A stretch of 64,000 nucleotides of DNA from Amaurobius ferox (lineage: Eukaryota > Arthropoda > Arachnida > Araneae > Amaurobiidae). The stretch covers positions 67,906,634-67,970,633 of the forward strand of contig OX578139.1 of NCBI GenBank assembly GCA_951213105.1, given 5' to 3'. This document shows, piece after piece, positions 12,618-23,962 of this stretch (positions within the stretch are counted from its first letter, which is position 1; every line of letters begins with the position of its first letter). A program made the position numbers and the translations under genes. The notes beneath the pieces were generated by a model. The model did not search any database, had not been told where the DNA came from, and worked only from the letters and a program-made list of their open reading frames with translations.

Positions 12618-13300
12618 TATGACAGTACTAAAATAATTCATTAACTGCTATGTAATATAGTACATTGATCTCAGAAATCATCTCACTGGTAAGTATTAGG
12701 AAACTAGAAGTTAAGGAAATATATAATTCCACTTTAGTTTAGAACATTAATTGTGACTAGTATTGCTGTTTCTTTGATTTATTGCCATACACAGATACAA
12801 TTAAATCAATTATCATAACCGTAACTATAATCTCACATACGTTTTAGTCACTAAATGGTAGTCCCTTGGAAAATTGATGTCAAAGAAAATGTAAATAAGT
12901 TGTTCGTGTTTTTCTTTGTCAGAAAATCTCAAGTTTCTACGTTGAGAACATTAAACTAAGTAATTTGTTCAGAAAACTTCTTAGAAAGAACATTTATTTG
13001 AAGACAGAAGAGAAGTTTGAGATACTTTTGGAAACATCAGTGGAACAAACATTTTTTGAATCATTCCACTATTCTTCCGATTGAAAGTTGATTAAATACT
13101 ATAGCAGCATTGTTTAAATAAAGAGGGTTATTTAGAATCATGTTATAGTTTGATTTAGCGTATTATTTCACTTACGTGCGTTAAACCACAATCCATAGAT
13201 CGATATTATAATGTTTCATTTTAATTGCAAATATTTGGTCTTACTATTGATTTTACGAATTTTATTTCTTTGAAACATCTATTTATAAGGATTTCTTATA
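11441..13300. other. Unassigned DNA inside duplication block 1
   Basis: No coding region or known element is recognised. A short hairpin (AAGCGAGC paired with GCTCGCTT) lies at about 11595-11620, with one arm mutated in block 2. An AC then AT dinucleotide tract spans 12541-12620. Confidence 0.45.
12541..12620. repeat. (AC)n/(AT)n compound microsatellite
   Basis: AC dinucleotides (about 12541-12573) are followed by AT dinucleotides (about 12577-12620). The block-2 counterpart near 51795-51831 is much shorter, especially in the AT part. Confidence 0.9.
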
Positions 13301-14100
13301 GGTGATGACTAATTTGTATTCAGCATCGATTTGTGGAGAAGAATGGCGAGGAGACACTAAGCGTTTCCACTTCCGGTTATTTTTCCATTTTCAGATCAAA
13401 AAATGTCCTTTTATTTGAAGCACCCATTACTCCAGATTGGCAACAGATAGAGCTTAGATGATAATTCAAATGGGTACAGACTCCATTTCTGGCAAGAGCT
13501 TTCCATTTCGGTTCTTTCCACTTCCGGTTTAAAAACCTTAGATAAACATATATTTCCCGGTATTTCCTAAAGAACGACTGATATGGATTCAGTATTAAAT
13601 TCTAAAGGGGGTTAAAAAACTCACTTAGAGTTTACACTTCAGTTCTGTGGAGATGTTACATCCTATTTAAAAAAGCACATTTTCTATAAATCATCTATTT
13701 ATTGGGATTTGCGGCGGGTATATCTTAGATGATGACTGATATGGATTCAACATCAAATCTCAGAGGGTACTGAGGAGTTCACTAAGGATTTTTCACTTCT
13801 AGTTCAAAACATTTCCTTTAAACTTCTGTTTTTCAAGATTGGCGATTGATATGAATTCAGCATTAATCGTCAAAGGAGGTAAAGGATTCCCCTAGAGATT
13901 CCCTCTTTTAGTTTTCCTTCACTTTGGGTTAAAAAAATTTCGTTGAAACATGTACATCTCATGACTGTCTATAAATAGAGTTTATATGATGACTGATGTG
14001 GATTCAGCATCAAATTCCAGACGGAGTTGGTGGGAAAAAAAAACCATTTCTTTTTTCGCTTCTGAAAATATCATTTCCGGTGTTTCGGAAAATTCGTATG
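13301..14100 (+). repeat. Degenerate ~140-bp tandem repeat
   Basis: An anchor phrase related to GATGACTGATATGGATTCAG recurs at about 13301, 13452, 13571, 13731, 13841 and 13987. Each is followed by a CATCAAAT-like and an AGAGGG-like segment, with spacing of 110-160 bp. Stops occur in all frames, so it does not look like a protein repeat. The whole array is present again in block 2. Confidence 0.65.
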
Positions 14101-14304
14101 ACTGTGCGAAATAAGTATGTAATAGAGAATACAATTGCTTTTCAATTCTATCAAATGAAATGTAGACACCGTTTGCCACGATCTAAACGCTCCTTCATAA
14201 ATCTTTTGTTCCTTTTGTATAGAAAATATATTATTTTTAGAAAAAATTCTAATTTTATAATTTCAGGAAAAACAAGATTTAAAGCCTTTTGAGTAGCATG
14301 TTTC

Positions 14305-14305
<1 letters not shown>

Positions 14306-14364
<59 letters not shown>
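14306..14364. repeat. (CA)n/(TA)n microsatellite
   Basis: CA repeats (about 14306-14342) run into TA repeats (to 14364) that abut the mariner. The mariner TA target site is the last TA of this tract. Confidence 0.9.
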
Positions 14365-15625
14365 ACACTTCACTCAATAAGTCTCCGGTCTGACACATAT
14401 ATGGCAACACTGTTGACAGACCTATATGATTTCTAGATAGTACTCACATTCAAACGACACGTGTCAAAATTTCATGACATTCTGACAATTAGTTTATAGG
14501 TTACAGTGGTTTTAGTGACCCCAGTTTTGCAATTTTCAAAACAATGGATAAAAAAGAATTTCATTTGTTGATTAAACATTGTTTTTTGATGGGGAAAAAT
14601 ACTGTTGAAGCCAAACAGTGGCTTGATAAGCGTTATGGAGACTCTGCACTAGAGAAATCAACTATTATTGACTGGTATGCTGAATTTAAACGCGGTCGTA
14701 CAAACGCCGATGCTACTGAACGCTCTGGCGGTTGTTCCGCAAAACATAAAAAAAGTCCACAAAATAGTTTTGAAAGACCGTAAAGTGAAGTTACGTGAGA
14801 TAGCTGACACCTTAAAGATATCAGAAGGTAGTGTGTTTACAATTTTACACGAAAATTTAAGCATGCGTAAGTTGCTTTCGAAGTGGGTGCCGCGTTTGCT
14901 CACACCGGACCAAAAACAACAACTCGTCGACGATTCAGAGCGCTGTTTAGAACTGTTCAAGCGAGATAAGAAGGATTTCTTGCATCGGTATGTGACAATG
15001 GATGAAACATGGATCCATTACTGTACACCTGAATCAAAAAGATCGTCAGCTGAGTGGACAGCAGCCAGTGAAAGTCTTCCAAAGCGACCCAAAACCCAAA
15101 AGTCAGCTGTCAAGGTTATGGCATCCGTATTTTGGGACGCGCATGGTATTTTGTTCATCGACTATCTTGAGAAAGGTAAAACTATCAATAGCGAATATTA
15201 AATGGCATTATTGGATCGTTTGAGTGTAGAAATCAAGAAAAAACGGCCTCACAGGCAAAACAAAAGAGTGCTGTTCCACCAAGACAATGCCCCGTGTCAC
15301 AAGTTGATGAAATTGATGGTTAAATTATATGAATTACGCTTCGAATTGCTTCCTCACCCACCGTACAATCCAGATCTGGCCCCCAGCGACTACTGGATTT
15401 TTGCAGACATCAAAACGATGCACCAGGGAAGAAATTTGGCCCAAATGAAGAAGTGATTATTTTGAGAGCAAAGACAAATCGTTCTACAAAAGAGGCATCG
15501 AGAACTTAGAGGAGCTTTGGAATGAATGTATCACTCTTGAAGGAGAGTATGTTGATGAATATAATTGAATTTCTAAAAAAAATTGTTTTTCTTAGTTAGA
15601 CCGGTGCCTTATTGAGTGGGCCTTG
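14365..15625 (+). mobile_element. mariner element, inactive
   Basis: The element is 1,261 bp and flanked by TA (14363-14364 and 15626-15627). About 30-bp imperfect terminal inverted repeats share CACTCAATAAG and CCGGTCT. Size, TA duplication and a DD34D transposase identify the mariner family of Tc1/mariner transposons. It is directly followed by the foldback MITE at 15638. Confidence 0.96.
14544..15568 (+). pseudogene. mariner transposase pseudogene (block 1)
   Basis: The product would be a DD34D mariner transposase that binds the inverted repeats and cuts and pastes the element in the nucleus. The start is the ATG opening MDKKEFHLLIKHCF, which matches the N-terminal paired-like DNA-binding domain of close mariners. 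Catalytic segments are visible: MDETWIHY (first D), FHQDNAPCH (second D) and NPDLAPSDYW (third D), with 34 residues between the last two. The gene is broken. A 14-bp deletion near 14728 shifts the frame after ERSG. A TAA at 15199-15201 interrupts the frame before MALLDRL. A further shift and an internal deletion near 15435-15465 precede the C-terminal segment, and the reading ends at the TGA at about 15566-15568. The stop and the 3' lesions are shared with the block-2 copy; the 14-bp deletion is private. Confidence 0.95.
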
Positions 15626-15637
15626 TATATATATATA

Positions 15638-16054
15638 CAGGGTGTCCCAAAAAGATTGAAAAACGCTTTAATTCCTTACCTGTTGGAGATAAGTGCGCAA
15701 TGTAAATTACAAAAATGTAGAACATAAGGTAGGAAATTAGACTACGTTAATGAAATAATCCTCTTATCAATTTTCAAAAAGTTACAAGTCTTAAATTTTT
15801 ATTTAAAACAGATATGTGTGTTTTTTTAATGGTCTTGATGCATTAAAAATAAAAAAATTCTGATTAACCATACTTGTCTAAGGGGTTCGTATAAAAATTC
15901 AAAAAGTGTATCTTTTTGAAAAATAATGGGAGAACTATTTCATTAACGTAGTCTTATTTCCTACCTTTTCAACATTTTTGAAATTTACATTGCCCACTTA
16001 TTTTCAACAGGTAAAGAATTAAAGCGCGTATCAATCTTTTTGGGGTACACTGTG
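15638..16054. mobile_element. Foldback MITE with ~150-bp terminal inverted repeats
   Basis: The left end CAGGGTGTCCCAAAAAG is mirrored by the right end. Roughly the outer 150 bp on each side pair with modest divergence; for example ACTACGTTAATGAAATA appears on both arms. The element is about 417 bp, flanked by TA-rich sequence, and codes for nothing. The terminal motif and TA context suggest mobilisation by a Tc1/mariner-type transposase, which is an inference. Confidence 0.85.
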
Positions 16055-16090
16055 TATATATGTATATATACATATATAGATATATATATT

Positions 16091-17300
16091 ACATGACAGG
16101 AAAATGAGACACCTAGAAAGAGTAGGCACAAAAATATGCAAATTGCAGGGAAGACGCAGCTCACCAAATTATGTAAATGATGCGAAATGCGCAGCTGTCC
16201 CATGCACGTTGAGTGAGATATAAGGAAAGGAATCTGCAGGATCGGCAATAGTCGCGCCGTTCTGCCTGCCAGGGAAATCATGATGCAATTTTTTTTTGTC
16301 TCAATGGAAAGGTGTAGTAACAGAGAATGCCAGGCTGCCGCCAACTGGGGCAGTTCCAGCAGACAGATGATTTCACGAAGGATATGGTGATCAGACTTAG
16401 AAGGGCAGGTTGGTCAATACGTCAAATCTCAGCGGACAGCCACCTACACGTGTCCACGGTGCACGGACTGCAGTGAAGGTAGTTGGAATAAAGAAATGTT
16501 TTACGTCTGAGGGATGCCGGTACGGCCAGAGTAACGTCATCACGCGTGGAGTGACGCTTCCGCCGGCAAGCGTTAGCGGCACCCTTGCCACATTCGTCGC
16601 CTTTTTGCAGCATCTGCAGGACACCCTTGATGCTCTCAAATCGACCAAAACCATTATCCGCCTGATTGGTCACCGGCGAGATTCACTCATAGCACCCGTT
16701 AAAAAGACTGATTGAACAACAGCACAGACGCCTTCGTTTGCAATGTTGTCGGGATGGAACCACGTGGACGGAGGAATGGCAAAGGGTGGTGTTCTCAGAC
16801 GAATCACACTTCTGTGTCAGCAGTGCCAGTCGTCGTGTACTAGTATGGCGCCGAAGTGGTGACAGGTCCAATGCGGCCGCATCTATAGTACGTTACACAG
16901 CGCGACAACGTTTCATCATGAATTGGGACACTGTCGCCTACGATAGCAGGTTACCTCTGGTCCGTATTGTGGACACTATGACTGCCCAAAGGTACGTGGA
17001 TGACGTGCTGCAGTCGGTGACACTACAATTCATTCATTGGGTGCCCAAGCCATTTGCTAGCAGGATAACACAGGACCATACATGATCCGCATTTGCCAAC
17101 ATGCCCTGTAAGGTACCCAGCTGCGTCTCTGGCCATCATTCTCCCTGCTCTCCAATCAATCGAACACGTCTGGGACGTGATTGGATGTCGCTTGCTTGCG
17201 CTGTTACCGTCGCTTTTATAGGACGAACTCTTGCAAATATTTGACAGGGAATGGGCAGCCATCCCTCAGGACACCATTACGCACGATTATTGACTCTGTG
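16091..17300 (+). mobile_element. Tc1-like element, truncated and inactive
   Basis: A Tc1-type transposase remnant is preceded by about 275 bp of non-coding sequence. No matching right inverted repeat is found. The right end runs directly into a Helitron 5' fragment at about 17309, so the 3' end of the Tc1 element appears lost. GC content is clearly higher than in the surroundings. Confidence 0.8.
16366..17293 (+). pseudogene. Tc1-family transposase pseudogene (block 1)
   Basis: This is a relic of a DDE transposase of the Tc1 family. The N-terminal helix-turn-helix is readable as MVIRLRRAGWSIRQIS from 16384. The catalytic core is readable as RVVFSDESHF (first D), then ARQRFIMNWD and TAQRYVDDVLQ, then QDN (second D, near 17068) and QSIEHVWDVI (final E). 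Several frameshifts and stops separate these pieces. The longest intact piece is 115 codons (16738-17085), which runs out of frame just before QDN. The region between the helix-turn-helix and the core is badly scrambled. The block-2 copy is almost identical, so decay mostly predates the duplication. Confidence 0.9.
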
Positions 17301-17308
17301 TCGTTGAA

Positions 17309-17487
17309 AAGTGTCGTTTTTCATTAATATATCGACAATCCCTGGTTTCAGAAACTCAAAACATAGACTAAATTTTAAGAGGGACTATGTCAAGGCTACC
17401 CACAAAATTTCATCAGATTCGATTCAGCAGTTCTCCCGTGATGATGAGACAAACAGACGGACAGATTTTCAATTTTATTCATATAGA
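17309..17487 (-). mobile_element. Helitron 5'-end fragment
   Basis: Reading the minus strand from 17487, it starts TCTATATGAATAAAATTG after an A. A short CTGT-like run and the CATCATCACGGGAGAA motif of the larger Helitrons follow. Only the first ~180 bp remain, abutting the Tc1 remnant. Confidence 0.8.
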
Positions 17488-17490
17488 TGA

Positions 17491-17698
17491 AAAACGTTTC
17501 ACTAAAGTTTCATTAAGGTTTATATATTTATAAGTAAATTTCAATAAGACTTATATATTTATGAGTAAGGCGTAATTAAGGTTCATATATATATACATGC
17601 GTAAGGTTTTACTAAGGTTTATATATTTATGAATAAGGTTTCACAAATATTTATTTATTCATGAGTAAGGTTTCACCAAGGTTTATATATGAGTAAGT
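17491..17698. repeat. Minisatellite, ~32-bp unit, six copies
   Basis: Degenerate units of 28-36 bp share AAGGTTT, TATATATTTATGA and GT. Six can be lined up. The array sits immediately beside the Helitron 5' fragment and is preserved in block 2 at about 56700-56907. Confidence 0.8.
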
Positions 17699-18789
17699 TA
17701 CCAGTCGGCGTCGCTCGTGATTAAAAATATGTGTCAATTCTAGTAGCTTTCAAATCAATAGTGTTTACCAAAAAAATCTAATAGAAAATTTAATGTAATT
17801 GCACTAAAAGGAACTTACAAGAATTATTTTCTTTAATAATAAGCTTAATAAAACGATTTACAAAATTGTATTGACAGATAATTTTGTAAAGCGACTGTGT
17901 AAGCGACAGTTTTGAAAAGTAACAGATCTTGAAGTTTGGTCAATATAGACCAAAATAAAGAAATGTAAAATAAAATAAACATTGTATGCCGAATAAAAAC
18001 ATTTGATTTTATTCTTTTGAAATAATTTTCTCTAAAGTCTCGGAAAATAATCGTCTGTGTAATCCTATTCCTATGGAACCTTTTATTATCAAAATTTACT
18101 TTCCTTATATAAATAGTATATTGTTTAAGGAAAGTACTATGACGGGGACAAAAATTCGGATTCGAGTTTTCGTCGGGGGTGCATATTTCATGCATCCCTG
18201 AACATGAATCGAACGTTTTTGAGGTGGTGTCGGTGTGTGCGTGTGTGTGTAAGTGTGTATGTGTGTGTTTATGTGTTTGTGTATATATATGTGCGTGTAT
18301 GTGCGTGTATGAATCAGTGAGCCTGAAGACGATATCTCACGAACAAACGGAGAGATTCGAACGAAATTCGGTACAAAAGTTACAATCCGTGAATACTGGA
18401 AGCCTATTGTTTTTAAACGCAATCGAATGTTCAGAACACTCCCAAATTTTCGAATAAAAGGTTGAAAATTTTTTAACAAAATTAAAATTTTCAGTTAATG
18501 TACAGAAATAATCATTTCTTATGTAATTCGTCATTTCAAAACCATTGACATAAAATTTTAGAATGCTAGTGTGAACCGTTCGCGAGATATTGCACATTTT
18601 TAAGATAAATTTATCAAAAAATCACCTAAAATTAATAAAAATAATAACTATTGTGAAATATGTTCATTTTTCAATTGTAATATTATGCAATAAATTAGTT
18701 AACATAATTCTCGTAGATCTAGCACATTCAATTTATGGGAGAAGATACTTTGGGTAAAAGTTTTGAATTTTTACGCCATTAGTCATTTA
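17699..18789. other. Unassigned DNA with a GT-rich tract
   Basis: GT-rich simple sequence occupies about 18213-18310. The sequence after it (ATATCTCACGAACAAACGG and on) resembles the CGGGAGAACGGCTGAACCG phrase of the Helitron 5' regions. It may be the start of another decayed Helitron-like repeat. Open frames on both strands here are simple-repeat artefacts. Confidence 0.4.
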
Positions 18790-19282
18790 TCTACTATAAG
18801 AATAACTTATTGCTCTGTCCATAACGCTTAGCGAAATTTTGGTGAAATGTTGCCAATTTGGCGATTTTTCTGTAATTCGCCACATTGATAATAATAATTC
18901 TAAATTGATAAAAATGTCGTTAAGTTGATGAAAATGTCGCAAATTGATAAAAATGTGGCCAAATTGATAAATATCTCTCTAAATTGATGTAAATAATGAT
19001 AAATTAATATAAATAATGAATTATTGATGAAAATTTAATATCTTGGAAAGGACATAAGATTCGAAAATGAAAATAATCCATTTCTCCGTCCATAATGTTT
19101 GGCGAATATTTTGGTCCCAACTTGGTAATGTTTTAAATACTGCCAAATTAACGAAGAAGTCGCCAAACTGATAAAAATGTCACCAAACTGCTAAAAACGT
19201 CGCTAAATTGATAAAAATTACGTTAAAAGGGGCTTATATTTTGCATATTTTTATTCCGTCATATGACGGGCATACTTTCTAG
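18790..19282 (+). mobile_element. Small non-autonomous Helitron (block 1)
   Basis: It begins TCTACTATAAG after A (18789) and ends CTAG (19279-19282) before T. A perfect 6-bp-stem hairpin, CCGTCATATGACGG, lies 9 bp before the terminal CTAG. These are the canonical Helitron termini (5' TC, 3' hairpin plus CTAG, A/T target). Inside, a ~20-bp phrase related to AATTGATAAAAATGTCGCCA is repeated many times, with TTGGCGA motifs. No protein is coded. Its 5' terminus is the empty site for the Helitron present in block 2. Confidence 0.85.
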
Positions 19283-19723
19283 TATATAAGAAATATACTT
19301 CTCTCAGTTTGTTTGTAAGACATAGTTATACATTTAACGAATTTGGTGAATAATCTACCAAAATATCGCCAACTTGGCGATATTTTACTCCAGACTAACG
19401 ACAATATCGTCAAAATAGAAAAAAATTGCTCCAAGTTAATGAAAATGAAGCCTAATTGATGAATTTATTATTAAAATATTTTGATAGATGGACAATATTG
19501 CTTATTGAGAATGCTATAAATTTTGATAACTGCTAATTTAGAGTAGCGTGAAATATATGTTAAATGGGTACGAAATAGTTTTACATGTTGTCATTCGGAA
19601 AAGCGCAAATGTACAATTCAGTGTTGAAAACGCTGTGCCATGGATCTTATACATCAGTTTTTCACTGTCAAAGAAGAAAAGTCATAGCATTATATACGGA
19701 GGGTGTGCTCCCATATCAGATTT
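19283..19723. other. Spacer with a 27-nt palindrome
   Basis: The stretch includes a near-perfect palindrome at 19360-19386, with arms of 13 bp around one C, centred on TCGCCAA/TTGGCGA. The same heptamer recurs in the Helitrons. Nothing else is recognised. Confidence 0.5.
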
Positions 19724-20885
19724 TTAACACTTTACAACGCAGTTGAGAAGTGTTTATGACCTTGCTCCTTTTCTCTCTCTGTCTGCCTGTTCGCACGATA
19801 ACTGCCGTAAAAATGACTCTATCAAAATGAAACTTTAGTACGTTTTTGAGACGGTCTGTGGGCCATATGTGAATGCAAATAAATAATAATACCCAATTAG
19901 TTTTGGATTGAACCCGGGTTGAAAAAAAAATACATTGAACCTTATGGGACCTAATTTTTCAAACATTTTCAGGCGAATTTAAAATTCATAAATTGCTTCC
20001 AAAATTTTTGGGAATATTCTAATTATCCCATAAAATATACAAAAATAATTTCAGTAAAATATGTTCGGTAGTTTTTTGAATAAAAATTAAAATAAAAATT
20101 GCACCCATATTATAAAAAAAGAGATCATGTGACACACTTCAAAATCAAATATGACATCCATTTTGTGTCCAAATTGTGATTTTTAAATTTCTTTTTAATT
20201 TATATTTAGTCTTGCATCTGTTCTAAAACCGCTTTAGTTTTTGTTTTCCTGTACATCATATACTGCGTCAACGAAATGACAATATTTTTTAGTTTAAATG
20301 ATCATCAAACTTTGATTATTTTTATAACGAAGCCTAATTATCACATATGAAGAATGTAAGCACATCAAGCTGTAAGATGAGTCGTATAAGAATTGCTGAA
20401 TTTCTTTACCGCAAAATTATTTAGCTCTGGAATCTGCAATATAGTTGGTATGAATGAAACATTCATTGTTTTTACATAGAGAAGAAGAGGATTCTATAGT
20501 ATTGCTTTTTCGATGAAGTTTTAAGCATGGAGTTAGAAAGTAACTTTACCTCCATGGTTTTAAGTTTTTAAGCAAAATAAATTGTTGTAGTATTGTGAAA
20601 AATTTTAAAAATAACGCCGCTGAATGAAAGGAATGGGAAAAAGTTTATGAATGAAATATTCACTGCTATATGGAGAACCAGGTGATTTATAATCCGATGG
20701 CGTTAATTGAATAAAGCTCAATTCTTTTCGATGAAGATTTCAAGTATAACAAATTATTATAGTATTGTGATAATTTAAAAAATGTCACAGCGGAATGTAT
20801 CGCATTTTAGAGATGATTAAGGAAAATTACATTTCAGTTGGAAACTGTTTCATAATCAATGCTTTATGCACGATCTTTCTTGTTT
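19724..20885 (-). mobile_element. Family-B repeat, full length (block 1)
   Basis: The minus-strand 5' end is AAACAAGAAAGATC (at 20885) and the 3' end is the terminal hairpin plus TTAA (at 19724). It is about 1.16 kb with no coding capacity. Internal tandem sub-repeats resemble those at 22741-23100. The right flank resembles a Helitron internal phrase (TTAATATATC...), as for the copy at 22682. Confidence 0.75.
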
Positions 20886-22059
20886 ATTAATATATCTACA
20901 ATCCTTGGAAAGAGAAACTCGACAGATGTGCGGGGCCACTGGTGCTGAAGGAAATTAACTTGAGTGTCACTCAACTCGACTTTCTCACATCAGAATTCAT
21001 TTTTTTCCAAATTTTACAAGAAATATTTAAAAAATCGGTATTGTGGTCCACATGAGTACAACTATAAAGTGCTATATTTTACTTTAAAGGGCTTGAGAAA
21101 AATTCTTTCGATTGATACCATACTTGACTGTGTAAACCTCACCCCCCGGCATGCAGGGCAGATTGATTGAAACTATAATGTCATCTATTCATTGAGCCGT
21201 AAATAAATCATTTTATGCATGATTATATCCAAAATTTTCATATGATGTCATTTTAAAAAAATAAAAACTCGCTCGAATTTAAATTTTTTGATCTATTTCT
21301 AGATATTTTGATAAAAAAATCGGATATAAAGTTTCGTGAAAATCCATCAAAAGCTGTGCATTTGTAACTGCGACAGACAAACAAACAAACATTTTATTTT
21401 ATACATATATATATTTTCTGATTTAATACTACCTATAAATATAGTACCACCTCGTAATATCTATACATCCGTAATTAAACTAGATTGCAAACAACAAGAT
21501 GTGGTTCCATGAATTGGAGATGCCAATTAAGAGGTATATCCACTTCAAGTGAACAGCGCTTTGAAGTATTTCGTAAAATATTATCTGAATTGCTTCACAA
21601 ATACGAGCCTAAATTATTAAGATGGCATAAGATTATATAAAATATTTTATTATGCAGATGAGGCCGTTAAGATAAGTGAGCGGAGTGTCTGATCCATCAT
21701 TCAAATTATAATAATGCTTAATAATAAATTAGTTCTTGAATGCTCTCCGAAAACGATTGCAAATATTATTTTCTGAGATAACACGTCAGAAAGTTAATCA
21801 TAGATATCATTCTGGTAATGGTTGGCAGATAATCCATTGCAATGAATCTTGTATTTTCATGGAAAATTAGAATACACACTTTAATACTATATCTCTATTA
21901 AATTTCTGTAACGATTGAATTATTAAAGGAAGAAAATTGTGAAGGGGTTTTCGTATTTTGGCAAACGGTGTGTTCCTTTTTATTATTTTTTGCAAACTTA
22001 GTTAGTCGAGGCATACGAATTTTCGGAAAGTGGTGTAGTGGCAAGTGGTGTAGTCCTTT
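20886..22059. other. Unassigned DNA; one Helitron-like 5' end on the minus strand near 21300-21410
   Basis: At about 21300-21410 the minus strand reads as an AT-rich start followed by TTTGTTTGTTTGTCTGTCGC and a phrase ending CACGAAACTTTA, typical of the 5' region of an element. The rest shows no gene. A 68-codon frame at 20964-21170 also occurs in block 2 but has no recognised motif. Confidence 0.4.
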
Positions 22060-22500
22060 TTAACACTTTACAACATAGTTGAAAGTGTTTATGACTTTGT
22101 TCATTTTGTCTGTCTGTCTGTCCGTTAGCACGATGACTGCCGTAAAAATGGCTTTAGCAAAATGAAATTTTAGTATGTTTTTCAGACGATCTGTGGGACC
22201 TATGGGAATATAAATGAATAATATCACCCAATTAGTTTTTTATTGAATCCGGATTGAAAAAATAAAATACATTGAATACTATGGGACCTAATGTTTCAAA
22301 CGTTTTTTAAGCGAATTTAAAATTCACAAATTTCTTCGAAAATTTTAAGGAAACATTCAAATTATCCCATAAAATATATAAAAAAAATTCAGTAAAATAT
22401 GTTAGGTAGTTTTTTAAATAAAAATTATTTAATATTGGGAGAAAAACAAATTTAATTTAATTTCTGACTCTCGTTATATGCCCCAGAAAGAAAAGAGAGA
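22060..22500 (-). mobile_element. Family-B repeat, 3' portion, reverse orientation
   Basis: It starts at TTAACAC (22060) with the terminal hairpin and a short CTGT array. It matches 3720-4200 in reverse, including the inner segment around 22440-22500. It stops at the 5' terminus of the Helitron at 22505. Confidence 0.7.
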
Positions 22501-22504
22501 TATA

Positions 22505-23912
22505 TCTATATAAATAAAAATGAAAATCTGTCTGTCTGTCTGTCTGTCTGTTTGTCCCATCATCACGGGAGAACGGCTGAACCGAATTTGATGAAATTTT
22601 GTGGGTAGCCTGGAAATAGTCCCACTTAAAATTTAGTTCATATATGGAGTTTCTACAATCCGTGGTTCTCGAGATATTAGTAAACAAGAAAGATCAATCA
22701 TGCTTAAAGCATTGATTATGAAACACTTTCCAACTTCAATGCAATTTTATTTAAAAAAGTCGAAAATGCAATACATTCCTCGGTAATATTTTAAAACTTA
22801 TCACAATACTACATTGATTTACTATATTTGAAAACTTAAACCTTCATTGAAAAAAATGAACTTCATTCAAATGACGGCATTGAAATATAAATTGCGTGGT
22901 TTAAATATCTCTAAAATGCAATACATTCCACGGTAATATTTTTAAATCTATCATAATACTGCGATAATTTATTATATTTGAAAACTTCATCGAAAACAAC
23001 TGAAATTAATTCAAATGACGTCATAGAAAAAATAACACGCCTGGATCTCTCTATAAAAGCAGGATTTCATTCATAACTTTCTCCATTTCATTCATCACAA
23101 TACTATAATAATTTATTTTATTTAAAAATTAAGACTATGGAGCTACAATTCATAAACTTTATGCTTAAAACTTCATCGACAAAAATCGTCCTTCTGTTTA
23201 TAAAATCAATTAATATTTCATTCATATCAGCCATGCTGACTCCATGGACTGAATTATTTTGTGTTAAAGAAATACAGTAATTCTAATACAACTCATTCTA
23301 CATATTTTGCTGTTTACATTTTACATAGGTGAAAAATAGGCTTATTTGTAGAAATAATCAAATTTGAATGAGAATTTAAACTCAAATATATTGTCATTGT
23401 GTTGTTTTAGTATGTAGATGCACAGAATTTAAGCAGAAATAAAGTAGTTTTAGGATGGATACAACACTCAATATGAATTAAAAAGAACTTTAAAAAATCA
23501 CGAATTTGAAACAAGATGGATGCCATATATCATTTTGAAGTGGGTCATGTGATCGTTTCATATCATGGTCACGTGATCGTTTCATATAAGATGTGTAATT
23601 ATTATTTTAATTTTTATTTAAAAAACTACTGAATATATTTAGCTGAATTTTTTTTTATATATTTTATGGAACAATTTGACTATTACCTAAAATTTTCGAA
23701 GCAATTTGTGAATTTTAAATCCGCTTAAAAAATGTTAGAAAAATTAGGTCCCATAGGGCTCAATGTATTTCATTTTTTCAACCCGGGTTCAATCCAAAAC
23801 TAATTGGGTGATATTATTCATTTATATTCCCATAGGTCCTACAGACCGTCTGAACAACATACTAAAATTTCATTTTGATTAAGTCATTTTTACGGCAGTT
23901 ATCGTGCTAACG

Positions 23913-23962
<50 letters not shown>

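Larger units (their letters stand above)
11374..21391 (+). repeat. Large direct duplication, block 1
   Basis: This block is collinear with 50626 to the window end. Shared landmarks include the mariner, MITE, Tc1-like element, 32-bp minisatellite, small Helitron and family-B copy. By eye the copies differ by scattered substitutions, microsatellite lengths, a 14-bp and a 6-bp indel in the mariner, a 20-bp indel in the small Helitron, one 3,368-bp Helitron and one 51-bp insertion. The right end given is the last position that can be compared before block 2 leaves the window. Confidence 0.95.

Noticed and set aside
16410..16715. 101-codon frame and antisense frames over the Tc1-like element
   Set aside because: They are alternative frames of the transposase relic; the true helix-turn-helix and catalytic segments lie in other frames.
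18105..18479. Frames of 92-124 codons on both strands (and the block-2 copies)
   Set aside because: They are produced by the GT-rich simple repeat read as Thr/His or Val/Cys runs.
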